From NCBI GenBank assembly GCA_963457665.1, contig OY735222.1:41727398-41791397 (forward strand): 64,000 nucleotides of DNA, in the 5' to 3' direction. This stretch comes from Thysanoteuthis rhombus. Taxonomy: Eukaryota > Mollusca > Cephalopoda > Oegopsida > Thysanoteuthidae. The notes under the pieces are model-generated. The model worked only from the letters and a program-made list of their open reading frames with translations. It did no database searches and was not told the origin of the DNA. Both the position numbers and the translations under genes were made by a program. Of this stretch, positions 33,010 through 44,394 are shown one piece after another; position 1 is the first letter of the stretch, and every line of letters begins with the position of its first letter.

Positions 33010-34412
33010 CTTAATTTTTTTTTTTTTTTTTGGCATCGAATGGGTAGTCGGTTTAGGTGTCGTAGTCCCAGAGCAATTAGTGGTTTCTACTTTCCAGGAC
33101 AGTCTCTTGGTTTGTGCTGGTACTATCTGCTCGAATCGTAGAAGTTTGCGTAGTTCCCAGTGTACAACAGTTGTTACTCTGTTGTGCATGATCTTGAATA
33201 CTTCCTTAGCTTCATCCACTGGTCAAATACTTTAAAATCTCATCCCTTTTTTTTCTAAATGGACGGCAGTTTTTCATGGGTTCTGTCGATTTTGTCCGGA
33301 TGTTTTTTTGTTGGGGTGGGGGCTGCCATGGTTCTGTTTATCTCTTCAGGAATGCGCAGTCATGTCTATGATATTTCGACTGCGATATTTTCTGTCTTTC
33401 AAATTCCCAATGTAGCATTTCCTGTTTCTATTTTCCTTCCTTGTTTCCGATCCCTCGTTTGTTAACATTTTGTTGTGCGTTGCACTGATTCGAGTGCTTT
33501 CCATCATATCATAACTGTATGCTTATAATCCTTTTATTCCAAATACCGTTCTTGCCAATTGGACACAGTCTTCTGTGCTCATGAGTCCTCTGTCACATTC
33601 TTTCTTCTTTACATACAGTCTATTTGTATCGTCTCTAGGGTGTAGAGCCTTGTGAATCCTCATAGGTTTTCTAATTTGCCGATTCATTAAATAGATTTCA
33701 CTCTTTGTCCATCCAAGAAATGACCCTGTGTATCTTATTACCGATGTGTTTACCCCTTTCATCCACTTTCTGCTATATAGGCTAGTCTCAAATATTTTTC
33801 TTTTTCTCATGGTATATTCTGTTGTTAATCCATTTTCCATTCCTTCCTCTTTTATCGAGTCACATGCAAGAATATTGATGTATTTATTTCGGTCCTGTAA
33901 AGTTAATGCTCTAATTTTCTATAGTCTGGTAAGTCGATTCCTTCCACTGCTATAAGCTCTCTCCTATGCATCTTTATTAACCCACATTTTGCTCTTCTGA
34001 ATTCCATTCCAAAATATTGTTGAACAGCATTTCAAGTTTTATCCTGCTCTTTGCAAATAATTTTGTCCCCCATGTAAAGTAGTTGAGTTTTCCATTTGTT
34101 TCAGAGAATTGATATCCTTTGCTGTTTTTCACTATTATGTTTTGTGGTATCATCGTTAGTGCAAATGATAATATGGACATAGAGTTTCATTCTTATTCTT
34201 ACCTTTGCTAAGTTTTTTTCTTGTAGCTGTCAAGTCTGCTTTCCAGTTTTTCACAAATTTGGCTAAAAGTTTCACTACTAATTTGCTAATCTTGAATATC
34301 CCGAGGCTTTCGAGTATCCAGCTATACTGGTTCATCTCGTATGCTTTCCTACAACCTTTATTTGTACTCACCAAGTTTTCACGTTACGCCTCCTTAGCTT
34401 CAATGCAAAAGA
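33010..34412 (-). pseudogene. non-LTR retrotransposon reverse transcriptase pseudogene (R2/R4-like group)
   Basis: Minus-strand frames, read from 34412 down, give CRKAYEMNQYSWILESLGIF (motif 'DYKKAYD..PHSWI'), SKGYQFSETNGK, a catalytic-box region at 34065-34076 reading YMGD instead of YMDD followed at once by a frameshift to KLFAKSR, then MRIHKALHPRDDTNRLYVKK with ECDRGLMSTEDCV, then MHNRVTTVVHWELRKLL and LLWDYDTQTDYPFDA (one stop treated as a mutated Gln). This is the order of an animal LINE whose C-terminal end carries a restriction-enzyme-like endonuclease. Exact clade uncertain. Missing: N-terminus, endonuclease end, intact active site. Confidence 0.85.
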
Positions 34413-34639
34413 AAGTTAAACGTGGAACCATAGTTCAAAAAAGGAATTTCAAAGTAAAATTCAGAGCTCCTTACAGTGGGCAATGTCGTTTGAAGCATAC
34501 AGGAGCATCGTGAAGGCTGTATGAAACGTCTGATTGCCGCAACATTTGACGCTATGATCGATTTATTGCCAGCCAGCCGGAATAACGCAAACAAAGAACA
34601 GATTGTGCTATCTCGAAGATGCAATGAATAAAACAATGA

Positions 34640-35800
34640 ACGTGATTATCTCCTTGTGCTGTACGAAAACTTATAATCATGTTTAAAAGTATTTTGCTCC
34701 AAACTTGGCAGAACAAGGTCTCTAAACGGGGTAACAATTTGCGAACTGGTATAAGTTTCTAATTATCTGTCTCTCTGTCTATATTGTTCGTTAATTCATG
34801 TCGGTGAAATGATACCATGAGCGTATGAGAAACCTTCGGTTAAGAGGCGCTAGGAGGTTGATTTGACCGAAAATTTACACGATTTTGTCTGAATTACACT
34901 GTCGTCCTAAATTTTCGGGTAGGGCAATAGGTCTACCACCTCCTTCCTGACTCGTGTGCATATGACCATTCCTGTATCTATCCTCACTTACAAACCCATA
35001 TCTTGTAAAAAAAAATCTAATTGAAGTTCATCTTTTTTGAATCAAGGTTCACCTTTTTTTTATTTGAAGCTAAAAGTTATAGTAGTATCTGGTAACTCTC
35101 AACAGAAGTTAAGTTATATCAAGTCTCCTCAATACTGCAATACTCTCATAAGTATCCTATGTGATATGAGTAATGCTGTCGTCTGGGTGGTCTTATAGTT
35201 TTTCACTTTCTTCCGATTATGCTTTGTCGTCTGCTATTCTTTAATCAATAGGTTTAAAAGCCAGATGCCAGAGTAGGAGAAAATAACGCATACATATCAT
35301 ACATTGTTAATTTTATCAATAATCTGATTTAAGCCAAGATATATAAATATGAGGGCCTTTACTCTCGTCATAATGGTGATGGGAGGGTTAGAAATGCCAT
35401 TATCATTAAACTAGATAAGGAGCCTCACTAAGAGTGGTGATAAAATGCTTCTTTTATCCAATGAAAGTACGATCACATACCGATTATCGTTTTTATTTAT
35501 CTTATATAATGGTGTAATGTTTGGCCAGAAAAAAAATCGATTCAAATCGCCTCTATTCATTTCCAAGTTATTAAGTGCAAAAGATTGGATGGGTCGAGTC
35601 AAAACTATATAGGGTGTCATAGCTCAGTTTCTTTGTGATCTGGTGATTTACGTACCGGTTATGGCTTTTACTTCGTGTGCTATCGTTCCTAAAGGGACTA
35701 AGTGTAAAAGATAGGTCGGGTTGGGGCCAAACTATTCATCTTAATTGCTGTGGCTTTTTATTGCTATCTGAACCCTCGCTGGGTACCATTCAACAATGAG
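34640..35800. other. no recognisable feature
   Basis: AT-rich sequence without supported genes. A few short open frames only. Confidence 0.5.
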
Positions 35801-35884
35801 TAAATAGATTAACATTGCAGATCAAAATAAGGAAAATGTTTCAAGTGAGAATCGAACCGATCCGAGCTGTTATTTTATTTAATT

Positions 35885-35960
35885 ACCATCTAAGGGAACC
35901 TAGCCCGAATTTAGTTGCGATAAAAAATCCAGCAACAATTAAGATGAAGGTAAATACGAG
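35885..35960 (+). repeat. dispersed repeat family F, copy 2
   Basis: 'gggaacctagcccgaattta', 'gttgcgataaaaaatccagc' and 'aattaagatgaaggta'. Upstream 'gtgagaatcgaaccgat' (about 35844) resembles an inverted tRNA B box, so the family may be a SINE. Confidence 0.5.
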
Positions 35961-36576
35961 CAAAAATTCAGAAATAATGTTATCCTATAAACTATTTATA
36001 TTTTCCTGTCCCAGCATGATTCATACTGTTATTGGCTCAACTTTATTCTAGGAACCATTTGAACTCAACTTATAACTCCTTGTCTGCTATTCTTTGAGGT
36101 GATACCAAGTAGCATTAACACTCTTGCAACCTTACTATTTAGAAGCAGTTATCATCAGATTTGTTGATTTGTCTACGAGTCACGGAAAAGAGGGAAGCTG
36201 ATTTCAAAAAGCAGGAGAGCAAAAGTAATTGATTGAAATGCTCCAGGCAAACCGTCTCCTCCTCAACCTGCACAGCAACCCCCTACCTGACTGAAGTAAA
36301 GAGTGTAAAGAAAAAGAGGGGACGGGCAGGATATTATTTTGTCGATACGCAAAACTTCTGTATTATTGCTCAACTCAGGTAAAAAGCTGGATAGAGGGGC
36401 GATCTTTCGTTTTACGTCACTTTGACTTGGTGAAACAAATGACGGTTGGATTGGAAGCCTGCAATGGTCAACTATTACGAAATATTCATTAATCTAATAT
36501 TTAATTTAATTAATTCAATACTTAGTACTTAGAAATTTAATAATTGATTTTGATTATTTAATATTTAATAACAGGA

Positions 36577-37095
36577 CTATTTTTGACGGTATCCATGGAG
36601 GTCTATATGATATAAACTAAAACGTAAAAATACTATGATTAGCAAAAAAAAAAAAGAAGAATTTTCTAAATGGATATGTCCAGTTGAAATTTTGCGATAA
36701 TGAATATTAATCTTGTTCATGGTAATTCTATTCATGCAATCTATGACCGTAGATTCGTATTCATTGACCGGGCGATTGAGACCAATCTTAGTGCAACTGT
36801 TAGCAACCTCGTCATGCAACGCTTGTGTGGCGAGTTCAATCATCAGTTCCAACCCCATAACTGTGACTCTGTACCCGGATAAGCTGAGCTTGGCAAATAC
36901 ATATATAAAGGCGCTTAATAAAGTTTTTTTCAGTTGACAATTACTACAGTAGTGAGATAAATTCTCAATGATTTGCCTAGCACCAAACTTACGCAAAGCG
37001 AATACGTATATTGACTGCGTGAAGGTTGAAATAGTCAATAGCTTCTCAGAAATTGGTACGAGGGATTGAACTGCTCTTTTTCTAGGCAGGAACAC
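36577..37095 (-). other. 172-codon open frame of unknown status
   Basis: The longest open frame not made of a simple repeat. It has mixed composition, 'FTQSIYVFALRKFGARQIIENL' (here shortened) near the N-terminus, a second 'IYVFAK' about 45 residues on, and a hydrophobic C-terminal segment from a poly-A-derived Phe run. No domain is recognised. In AT-rich DNA one or two such frames are expected by chance in 64 kb, so I do not call a gene. The poly-A run at 36646-36657 interrupting the frame argues against coding. Confidence 0.2.
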
Positions 37096-37364
37096 TCTCC
37101 ATTCATTGAAGATTGTTACAATACAGTCTTACTTCCCCATTTTGATCTCAACGATTTGAACTCGTGTCGTACTAAAGGGAACTCAGTAAATAACTATATT
37201 GTAATGCTCTCCGTATTGAAATGCTTAATAAACAAAGAATAACATTTAGATGAAGATTGTTGATACTTATTTCTTATTACACATTTTTTTTACTCGGTCA
37301 CTCTATGCAAAGCCCAGGGACCACTTTCATTTCGGTGTTGGGGTGTGTGCATCGTCGTTTTTTG

Positions 37365-37575
37365 CTTATACCCTGATTGAGGTCGTTGCCAGGTCAGGTG
37401 CACACGGGCAATTGTTAGTAAGACCCACTTCCGGCTTGCTAGGCCCATTGAAGCTTCATTCTGCTTATTCATCGATGGTCTGCAAACTAGGTACTGACCA
37501 GGCTCGAAGTTGCTTAACTTCAATGAGCTCAAAAGACCCGATGCATCTAACGTGACACGGCCGTATTCCGAATAC
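37365..37575 (-). repeat. 5S-rRNA-derived SINE, copy 3 (inverted, most complete 5S part)
   Basis: On the minus strand from about 37573: 'tacggccgtgtcacgttaga', 'tgcatcgggtcttttgagct', 'aagttaagcaacttcgagcc' and 'tggtcagtacctag' follow 5S rRNA from near its 5' end through the internal promoter. The tail 'gaagtgggtcttactaacaa' and 'tgcacctgacctggcaacg' matches copy 1. 'atggtactcaatgtat' precedes it as at 21.3 kb. Confidence 0.78.
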
Positions 37576-37599
37576 ATTGAGTACCATCGAACAACCGTA

Positions 37600-37960
37600 G
37601 CGAAGGGTTTTATCCTTTTTTATATTCGCACGTGTCCCAGTACTCCTGGCCATACCGTTTCGTCTACAGAGTAAAAAATTGCCACCAGTACTCCACTAGT
37701 CATAATTCCAAATATTTTTGATTTTTGAAAAAAAAAAAAAAAAAGCTTCTTTGACCTTTTCTGGGCTTTAGTAATAACATGAATAGTCTCTATTATCTAG
37801 ATGATTTTTTAAACTCTAATTTAGATGCTTTCCAAGGGAAAACACCAGTGATGTCATAAATAGAATTCATTCTGAACATATTTATTCTTCAATGGTATTT
37901 TCTTTCACGTGACATCAAATTTTGACGCTACAGCTGTCCAATTATTGACAGTGATGGCTA
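37600..37960 (+). repeat. dispersed repeat family C, copy 5
   Basis: 'cctggccataccgtttcgtc', 'tttgaccttttctgggcttt', 'gtgatgtcataaatagaatt', 'gaacatatttattcttcaat' and 'caattattgacagtgatggc'. Lies between an inverted 5S part and an inverted tRNA-like head, suggesting it inserted into a composite SINE. Confidence 0.65.
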
Positions 37961-37967
37961 GCTTTTA

Positions 37968-38040
37968 AAGTCATTGATATGACTCGGTGGTGGATTGAAC
38001 CTTGAACCTTCAAAACCGGAGGCAGGTACTCTAGCACTCT
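37968..38040 (-). repeat. tRNA-like head of composite SINE (inverted)
   Basis: On the minus strand 'gtggcagagtgctagagtac' is the A-box region and 'ggttcaatccaccaccgag' the B-box region. The following 'tcatatcaatgactttaaaa' matches 'tcataccagagacttttaaa' at 21290. Confidence 0.6.
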
Positions 38041-38289
38041 GCCACGGTGATCTATGATATCCTGGTGTTATCACTAAAGTAAATGCGCACCACCCTGTCT
38101 GACAATTCCTTTATCAAGTTTACGATTCTTTTCATAGTCTTTCTCACCATTTATCTCTTTCTCCCTTTCTATTGTTCCTCGGTTTGTCACTGCTTCCATT
38201 CGTATATAGATCACAAGTTCTCAACTGGTGAGGGGGTATTACTCTAGGGGGTCATTTCGCTGAGGGGATGTCTTAAGAATCCGGGCTAT

Positions 38290-39540
38290 TGGGTAATAAT
38301 AAGATTCATAACGAATCTTTTCGACTTAAGGACACTGAGAATGTGTTATGCAAGATTAAGTATATCCGTGCAACTATAAGTCTGAATATTTTTACCTGTG
38401 TTATTCATTAAAATTATTTTGAATTTAGTTATAGTGTTAACTTTTTGTTGTCGCGTTTAATTTGGTTTTATTAGATTCAATGGAATATTCATTCGTGAAA
38501 TTGAATTAATAATCATTATCAAAGTTTGGAGAACATTTATTTACCTCAATATCCTTTTATATCTATTAAATCAATTATTTTTTCCTTTGATTTCATCTCA
38601 ATACTCGTCTTTTCTCTCTTGCTATCTGTTATTCAGTGTTTCTGTGTAAGGATAAAAGCAGAACCAACATATGTATGCACTAATGGGGACTAACTGGAGC
38701 AAAATATTTCTTTATTGAAATTTGAATATTTACGAGAATGGCTGTCGTTGCAGTAAAAGAGTTTCCTGAGATATCCCAAGCTCTTATCAAGTCCCTACGA
38801 ACATTATTGACGTACATAAAGTAGATAAATTTTAAAGTAGAACATTATTGAAAACTTGGTGATTTTATATACTTATTTGGTAGCGTTTACTACTAAAAGA
38901 TTACGCATTTTAGTTTGATTAATACAATCTATTGATGTAATATCTTAATATTGAATAAGTAAGACTCGAATCGAAAATGTTTTGAAAACTACAGTCACGT
39001 TTTAAAAAAGATCATTATTTGTCTCTTGTCGCACATTTCTTTCCAGTGTCTTGGTGTAACCATTTAAATTACCCAACATCATACAGTCAGTCTTACCATT
39101 TCAACTTACCTATTTCCTTCACTAAGGACTCCATCATTTCTCGTGCAGCATGATAACGATCGTCTCTTGGGGGCGTTTTGAGGCTCAAAATTGGCCCTAA
39201 TTGGCCAAGATGCTTCAGAGATTATAGTTCCGAAGCGGCGGTCAACTGTTAAATTCATTCTTAATTGAACAAGGCATTTTTGAGTACCTTTATGACCCCC
39301 AAAATTCCCTTCATTTTTTATAAGCTGGTTGCTCTGTTGTATCATCCGTGAGCTGGAAAAAAAGAGGATGAATTAGAAGTTTTTTGCGATACACACTGTA
39401 ATCTTTCTTGCTTCATCATGCCCAGTTACCACGATTATACAGCTCAGGTCCTTTTATCTACGACACTTATTCTCTTACCAACTGTATCTAATCTCGTTGA
39501 ACCACTAGTAAACGGTCTTCGAAGACGGTTGACGCATAAC
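38290..39540. other. no recognisable feature
   Basis: Mostly AT-rich. Just upstream, 38215-38245 'agttctcaactggtgagggg' resembles one hAT end, but I found no partner. Confidence 0.45.
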
Positions 39541-39544
39541 GTCA

Positions 39545-39645
39545 AGACTTAGAACGTTGGTCCCTAGAGATCATGAGCGAAATTGAGGGCGACAAAAATA
39601 AGATAGCGTGACGAACTAGATGACTTCAGACAGGGCTACCCAGTT
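39545..39645 (+). mobile_element. RTE-type LINE fragment, copy 8 (short)
   Basis: 'cctagagatcatgagcgaaa', 'ttgagggcgacaaaaataag' and 'gacgaactagatgacttcag' match the segment just before the 3' untranslated end in other copies. The two ends are lost. Confidence 0.6.
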
Positions 39646-40021
39646 AGATGCTCTACTTATTTTTTTTTTAGAATGTTTTTTTTTTATGGGTGACTTCCAG
39701 TGAAGATTAAATGAAAAATCACATCATGAATTGAAAATACTAGATCATCAAAAAATGTTTTACGCTTTAAAGTCTAGTGTTGCCTATTGAGATGCTTTTT
39801 TTAAAATTTCCGAATTTGTATGCGGCTTCTTGAATCGATTAATTGAAAAATCACATCATGAGTTGACAATATTCTGACCTCCAAAAAATGCTTAACACTT
39901 AACACAAGTCCGGTGTTGCCAATTGACGTAATTTTAAAAGATAATTTTTTAAATTTGAGAATGACTTCTAGAATCGCTAAATTGAAAAATCATACCCTAA
40001 TCGGCAACTATGGTTCAAAAA

Positions 40022-40106
40022 GAATTGACTCCGCAATGCCTACGATTAAATGGTCTAGTGAATCCTGGGAAAGGTCTACATCCAACAAAGGACGTTGAAA
40101 GGTCTC
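40022..40106 (+). mobile_element. RTE-type LINE terminal fragment, copy 9
   Basis: 'gtgaatcctgggaaaggtct', 'acatccaacaaaggacgttg' and 'aaaggtctctgctg', matching the 3' end without a GAT tail. Confidence 0.6.
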
Positions 40107-40234
40107 TGCTGCTATTGAATATCCTTTCTATCTGTTCTACATTTTCCTGTTTGTTGTCCCTTCGATTTGTATATGTATATTGGATATTGTAACGACCAAA
40201 GGAACAGACGTAAACAATGACAAATAACAGTGAT

Positions 40235-40560
40235 ATTAGAAACCGTCATGCAAAACTGTCAATATAGGTCTCTTCCATTTTCAAATCAGTCTAGCTGATT
40301 ACGCGTATGAACCGCACCAAGGGAGCTAAAGGGATTAAATTAAAGCATTTACTCCTTAGAGTGTTTAGAACAAACGTTATCTCTTGTTTGTCTCTTAAAT
40401 TTCTCCCCAAAATGTTTTTTTTCTATTGAAAGACTGAGTTTACAATGTTTACAATTTAAATATATGCTAATTTGATCGTTTAGTTAGTGTCTGGTTGTGT
40501 TCCGATTTTTTTTTTGTTTTTTTTTTTGAAGGGTCATTGGAAGAGATTTTCGGAGGATTA
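40235..40560 (+). repeat. dispersed repeat family B, copy 7
   Basis: 'gaaccgcaccaagggagcta', 'aaagcatttactccttagag' and 'gtttagttagtgtctggttg' in family order, with the usual poly-T runs. Confidence 0.6.
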
Positions 40561-40579
40561 AACTCTTAGCTATTTGTGC

Positions 40580-40628
40580 TATTAAGACTACGTTCCGGTC
40601 AACCCATTCTACAGCTTTTTTCTATCCG
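40580..40628 (-). repeat. repeat family D, inverted degraded copy
   Basis: The minus strand 'cggatagaaaaaagctgtag', 'aatgggttgaccggaacgta' and 'gtcttaat' is a degraded version of the copy at 40801-40880, making an inverted pair about 190 bases apart. CTGANGA is lost. Confidence 0.5.
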
Positions 40629-40800
40629 AATGCGGTGATTTGCAAAGAGAAAAGCAAACACTTCCCTCTCAGAAAAGAAGTCCGTACCATAGACGATTAG
40701 AAACTGAGAAAAATCATGGGGTGACCCATATCAACATGTCGACTGAGTGTTTGAGTAAGACAAATGACGTTGCTCCAACTCGAAAAAAATGTTTACCAAC

Positions 40801-40880
40801 ATCACGTTTGGATAGCACACCTGAAGAGAGCCGTAGAATGGATCGGTCGGAAAGTCGTCTTAACAGCACAAACAAGATGA
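40801..40880 (+). repeat. repeat family D, copy 4, with worn hammerhead-like core
   Basis: ACAC (40817-40820), CTGAAGA (40821-40827), a GCCG/CGGT stem, GGAAAGTC where the family has GAAACGTC, then GTCT. The 5' flank ACAC is what would pair with the GTGT seen downstream of the core in the 14.5- and 15.2-kb copies. Two substitutions in GAAAC should abolish activity. Confidence 0.55.
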
Positions 40881-41009
40881 AGATCTTCAATCATCTGGAA
40901 AACTTTTGAATTATTATTTTTGTTAGTTATGTTTGTAGAACAGTAGTCGTTCCTGTTGTTGCTATAGTACTATTAGAATTGGTATCATTATTGACTAAAA
41001 CCGCTAGTA

Positions 41010-41125
<116 letters not shown>

Positions 41126-41380
41126 TCTAAAATACTCTTATCAATAAATGTATATCTTATGATAAATTATTATCAATAAGTCTACGGCTAATGATGAAAG
41201 AGCATCTATTTTAGACAACAAATATCCATTTTTCAACTTAATCCCCTTTCTTGTGAATGCACCTAAAAACACTTCATCTATAATCATATACATGCACGCA
41301 CACACACACACACACACATATTACATATACATATTACGTACATATATATATATATACATGCAGACTTATAAACATATATC

Positions 41381-41414
<34 letters not shown>

Positions 41415-41437
41415 ATAAAATAAAGTATAATTAACAT

Positions 41438-41479
<42 letters not shown>

Positions 41480-41531
41480 ATGTTAATTATACTTTATATA
41501 TATATTGTATGTTAATTATACTTTATTTTAT
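41415..41531. repeat. perfect 28-bp inverted repeat around (AT)n, with an extra arm copy
   Basis: The arm 41415-41442 is the exact reverse complement of 41504-41531. A second right-arm copy, 22 bases, lies at 41475-41496. The spacer is (AT)n. Strong cruciform or hairpin potential, and a duplicated arm indicates template switching within the palindrome. Confidence 0.92.
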
Positions 41532-42091
41532 ACTCTAGAAGTAAGACACAAGGCTTGAGACAATACAACTTTGGATATATGAGTACGATTTTCATATCAT
41601 CCACTTTACTACAGGACATAGTATACTAATATACATAAACACACACACACACACACAGACACATATATAAATATGTATACAAATTTGGATCAATTAGACT
41701 ATAATACGACCTTTGGCTCTTCGTTGAACTTCAATATGGTTTTATACAGCGTATTACCTAATTTATGTTATCGATACTCACTACTGAACTAATAAGAAAG
41801 GAGATCATGTTGAGAAATGAATATTTTCATCCGTCAAAGGATGTTATTTTCATTTTTAGCTTACTGACATTGATATACATACATTTATATATAAAATGAA
41901 TTATATGTATTATACATATGTATGTTTTTTTTAGAAATATGTATAGTCTAGGAAGCTTTATAGTTTTAAAGACTAAACATTAAATTTTTATGTGTGTCAC
42001 TTTAGTCACTGATTTCCTGATATCCTTTTATTCAATTCATGGAATTTTCTTCGGTATTTCTTACCCTATCTTACGTATACTCTGCTTTTAA

Positions 42092-42137
42092 GGTACAATG
42101 CATAATTTTTCTCCCGTTGGGATCATCAGTTGTTACC
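42092..42137 (-). ncRNA. hammerhead-like ribozyme motif
   Basis: On the minus strand GGTAACAA, CTGATGA, TCCC-AAC-GGGA (four-pair stem II with no extra base), GAAA, nine bases, then TTGTACC. GGTA(A)CAA pairs with TTGTACC as helix I through seven pairs and one bulged A, ending flush against CTGATGA. This is the closest fit to a type I hammerhead in the window. The cleavage-site triplet reads GCA rather than N-U-H and helix III is not obvious, so it may be decayed. Confidence 0.45.
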
Positions 42138-42603
42138 ATGTAACCGTTTCGGGGATTTTTAAAAACTAAATAGTTATACTAACATTTAATCAAACACCAC
42201 CTCCCTTTCCTACTACATAGCTGATGTCAAACATGTACGTTGTCATTTCTTATAGGGTATTATGTAAGTTGTATGTTGATATCTTATACTACACATCATT
42301 TATTTTTTGAAACAGGGATTACTTACGTAGATTCCTGAAAAACGTATCTAATGATGAAAGATCTGTAAGTGTAACAACAGACATGACTCGCTGTTCGTGT
42401 CATATCCATTGAATGTTCACCCATGTGAATACTAATCCGTTGTGTCGGTTTTAATCTCAGAATGCATGCAAACCAATTTATGATATCATCTTTAAGAATA
42501 CTAATAATACATAAAAACTTATTCGGGTTGATTCTCTACCAAAATATTCAACCGGAGAATTTGAAAACTTTTTCCAAAAACTACGTTGGTAATTCTTCCA
42601 CGT

Positions 42604-42606
<3 letters not shown>

Positions 42607-42648
<42 letters not shown>
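42607..42648. repeat. (AT)n microsatellite
   Basis: Twenty-one or so AT units. Confidence 0.95.
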
Positions 42649-42651
<3 letters not shown>

Positions 42652-43016
42652 GATGTATAATATATGTCATCCTATATATGGTATATTATATGTACTAACC
42701 TCTATTCTATAGGAAAAAAGCTACTTGACTTGAAAAGAGTTCAACTTAGAAGATACACAAGAAAGATTGTAGCTATGATTTGATAAGTGTAACGCACAAA
42801 GGTAACACCCTGAATATTTTGGGCGAATTTCCAACTGGGTGCCAACGTTAGGTGTTCAAACTCAGGTGAGAAAAGCATTATTGATTTTGTAAAGAAGAGG
42901 GCTGCCCTCTCCCTTGCTGAGGCAGTTTCCCCGTACTTCCATTTGGCTGGTGTCAAATGAGATCACTGGTGTAGAATGACGTCGAGTAACATCAGTGATT
43001 GATTCACACAACTTTA

Positions 43017-43085
43017 CAATCCTCAGGTCCATCTGACGATCGTAGAGTCATGAAACAGATCCGTCATGGGTATCCATTATTACGA
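43017..43085 (+). repeat. ~70-bp direct repeat, unit 1
   Basis: 'caggtccatctgacgatcgt', 'agagtcatgaaacagatccg' and 'gggtatccattatta' recur at 43370-43437 with about 80% identity. Confidence 0.7.
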
Positions 43086-43369
43086 CTCATATGATAACTG
43101 TGGATATGACGATGGAAATGGAAAGGCGTACATTGTTAAGGGAATAACAGAATTCCTCCTGTCTATCGAATAGCTAAAGGAACCCTTGTACGATTGATCT
43201 TAGAAGAATGAAGCAAGTTGATATATTTCATAAAACACTATACAAAGATATATTTAGATACTTATATAGATATGTAATGAAGTCTGTGAGTGGACTGTTG
43301 TAGAAAAATTGTTGGATATTATATCAAAAATAGTCAGTATAATTATCATATTGATAGATACACACGACT

Positions 43370-43437
43370 CTATCTTCAAGTCCACCTGACGATCGTGGAG
43401 TCCTGAAACAGGTACGTTGTGAATATCCATAATAATG
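43370..43437 (+). repeat. ~70-bp direct repeat, unit 2
   Basis: 'caagtccacctgacgatcgt' and 'ggagtcctgaaacaggtacg', then 'gaatatccataataat'. Partner of 43017-43085, roughly 350 bases downstream. CTGACGA followed by GAAAC superficially recalls a hammerhead core, but the bases between do not form a good stem. Confidence 0.7.
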
Positions 43438-44394
43438 ATAATTATATATATACGTGTGTGTGTGTAAGATAGCATGTACGTATGTGTTTGTATGTAATGT
43501 ATATATATATACATTATATCAAGACATAGACATTTATATGTTATATAACATCTTTGATAATCACTGTGATGTTTTATATTTACAGAGTGCTTTGGGTGTC
43601 ATACCAGTATGCAATGGTTAGGGATCTAACCCAGCGGCCCATTTCTGCAGTTGAGTTATTGCAACCCTTATTGTGTTCCACACTTTCGTATCTCTGTCCC
43701 TAACTAATGGAAGCTTAGTAAATACCTATATATATATATATATATGTATATGTATGAGTGAAATTTCGAGGGAATGTGGGGTTGAATGTAAGTATATGTA
43801 TACACACTGTAAAATATGTAAGTATATACCTGCATGTCTATATGTATGAGTACCTGCCGATGTGCACGCGTGCGGTGTTAATTAACATCAAGGTGGAAGG
43901 AAAGTCTCAAATCTCAATCATTCATATATTCAATTTAGTTTCCATGCTTTAAAAACATTATATTTGGTGATTTTTTCAAATATAATGTCAAAAATAGGTA
44001 CATATCATGTTTAGTTTGTTAGAAGGCATACATACATATATAGATATATTAACTTCCCCGTCTGAGCGAAGCTAAACTGACATTTATTTTGATTTAAGTC
44101 TTTATCAATTTATTATTTATTGAATAGTTCAAATCGTCAACTGAGAAAGCTGCTATTATTCTCAAGCTAATGTATTCTCGTGCGGTAATCTACATAATAA
44201 ACTACTACAACTGCTGCTGATCTCAAGCTAAAAGAGTGCATAGTTTTCAATTACACCAGTAACGTTTTAGATGGAACAGTTTTTTTTTGAGCTCATCTGA
44301 ACACGAGGTCGACCATAAACCCAAACTATCGCCCAGAAAGATATATAGATACACGATGTGTTATATACATATATGATGTATATAATACGCATAA

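Noticed and set aside
30605..34412. A single full-length LINE interrupted by insertions
   Set aside because: The 'VLE(N/S)...LWDF' region is present in both halves, so they are two separate copies.
36577..37095. 172-codon frame as a gene
   Set aside because: Kept only as an unknown open frame: no domain, ends in a poly-A-encoded Phe run, and length is within chance for AT-rich DNA.
37365..37575. Functional 5S rRNA gene
   Set aside because: Too many substitutions, and the 3' side runs into a tail shared with other dispersed copies.
38215..38290. hAT element
   Set aside because: Only one hAT-like end; no matching inverted end found downstream.
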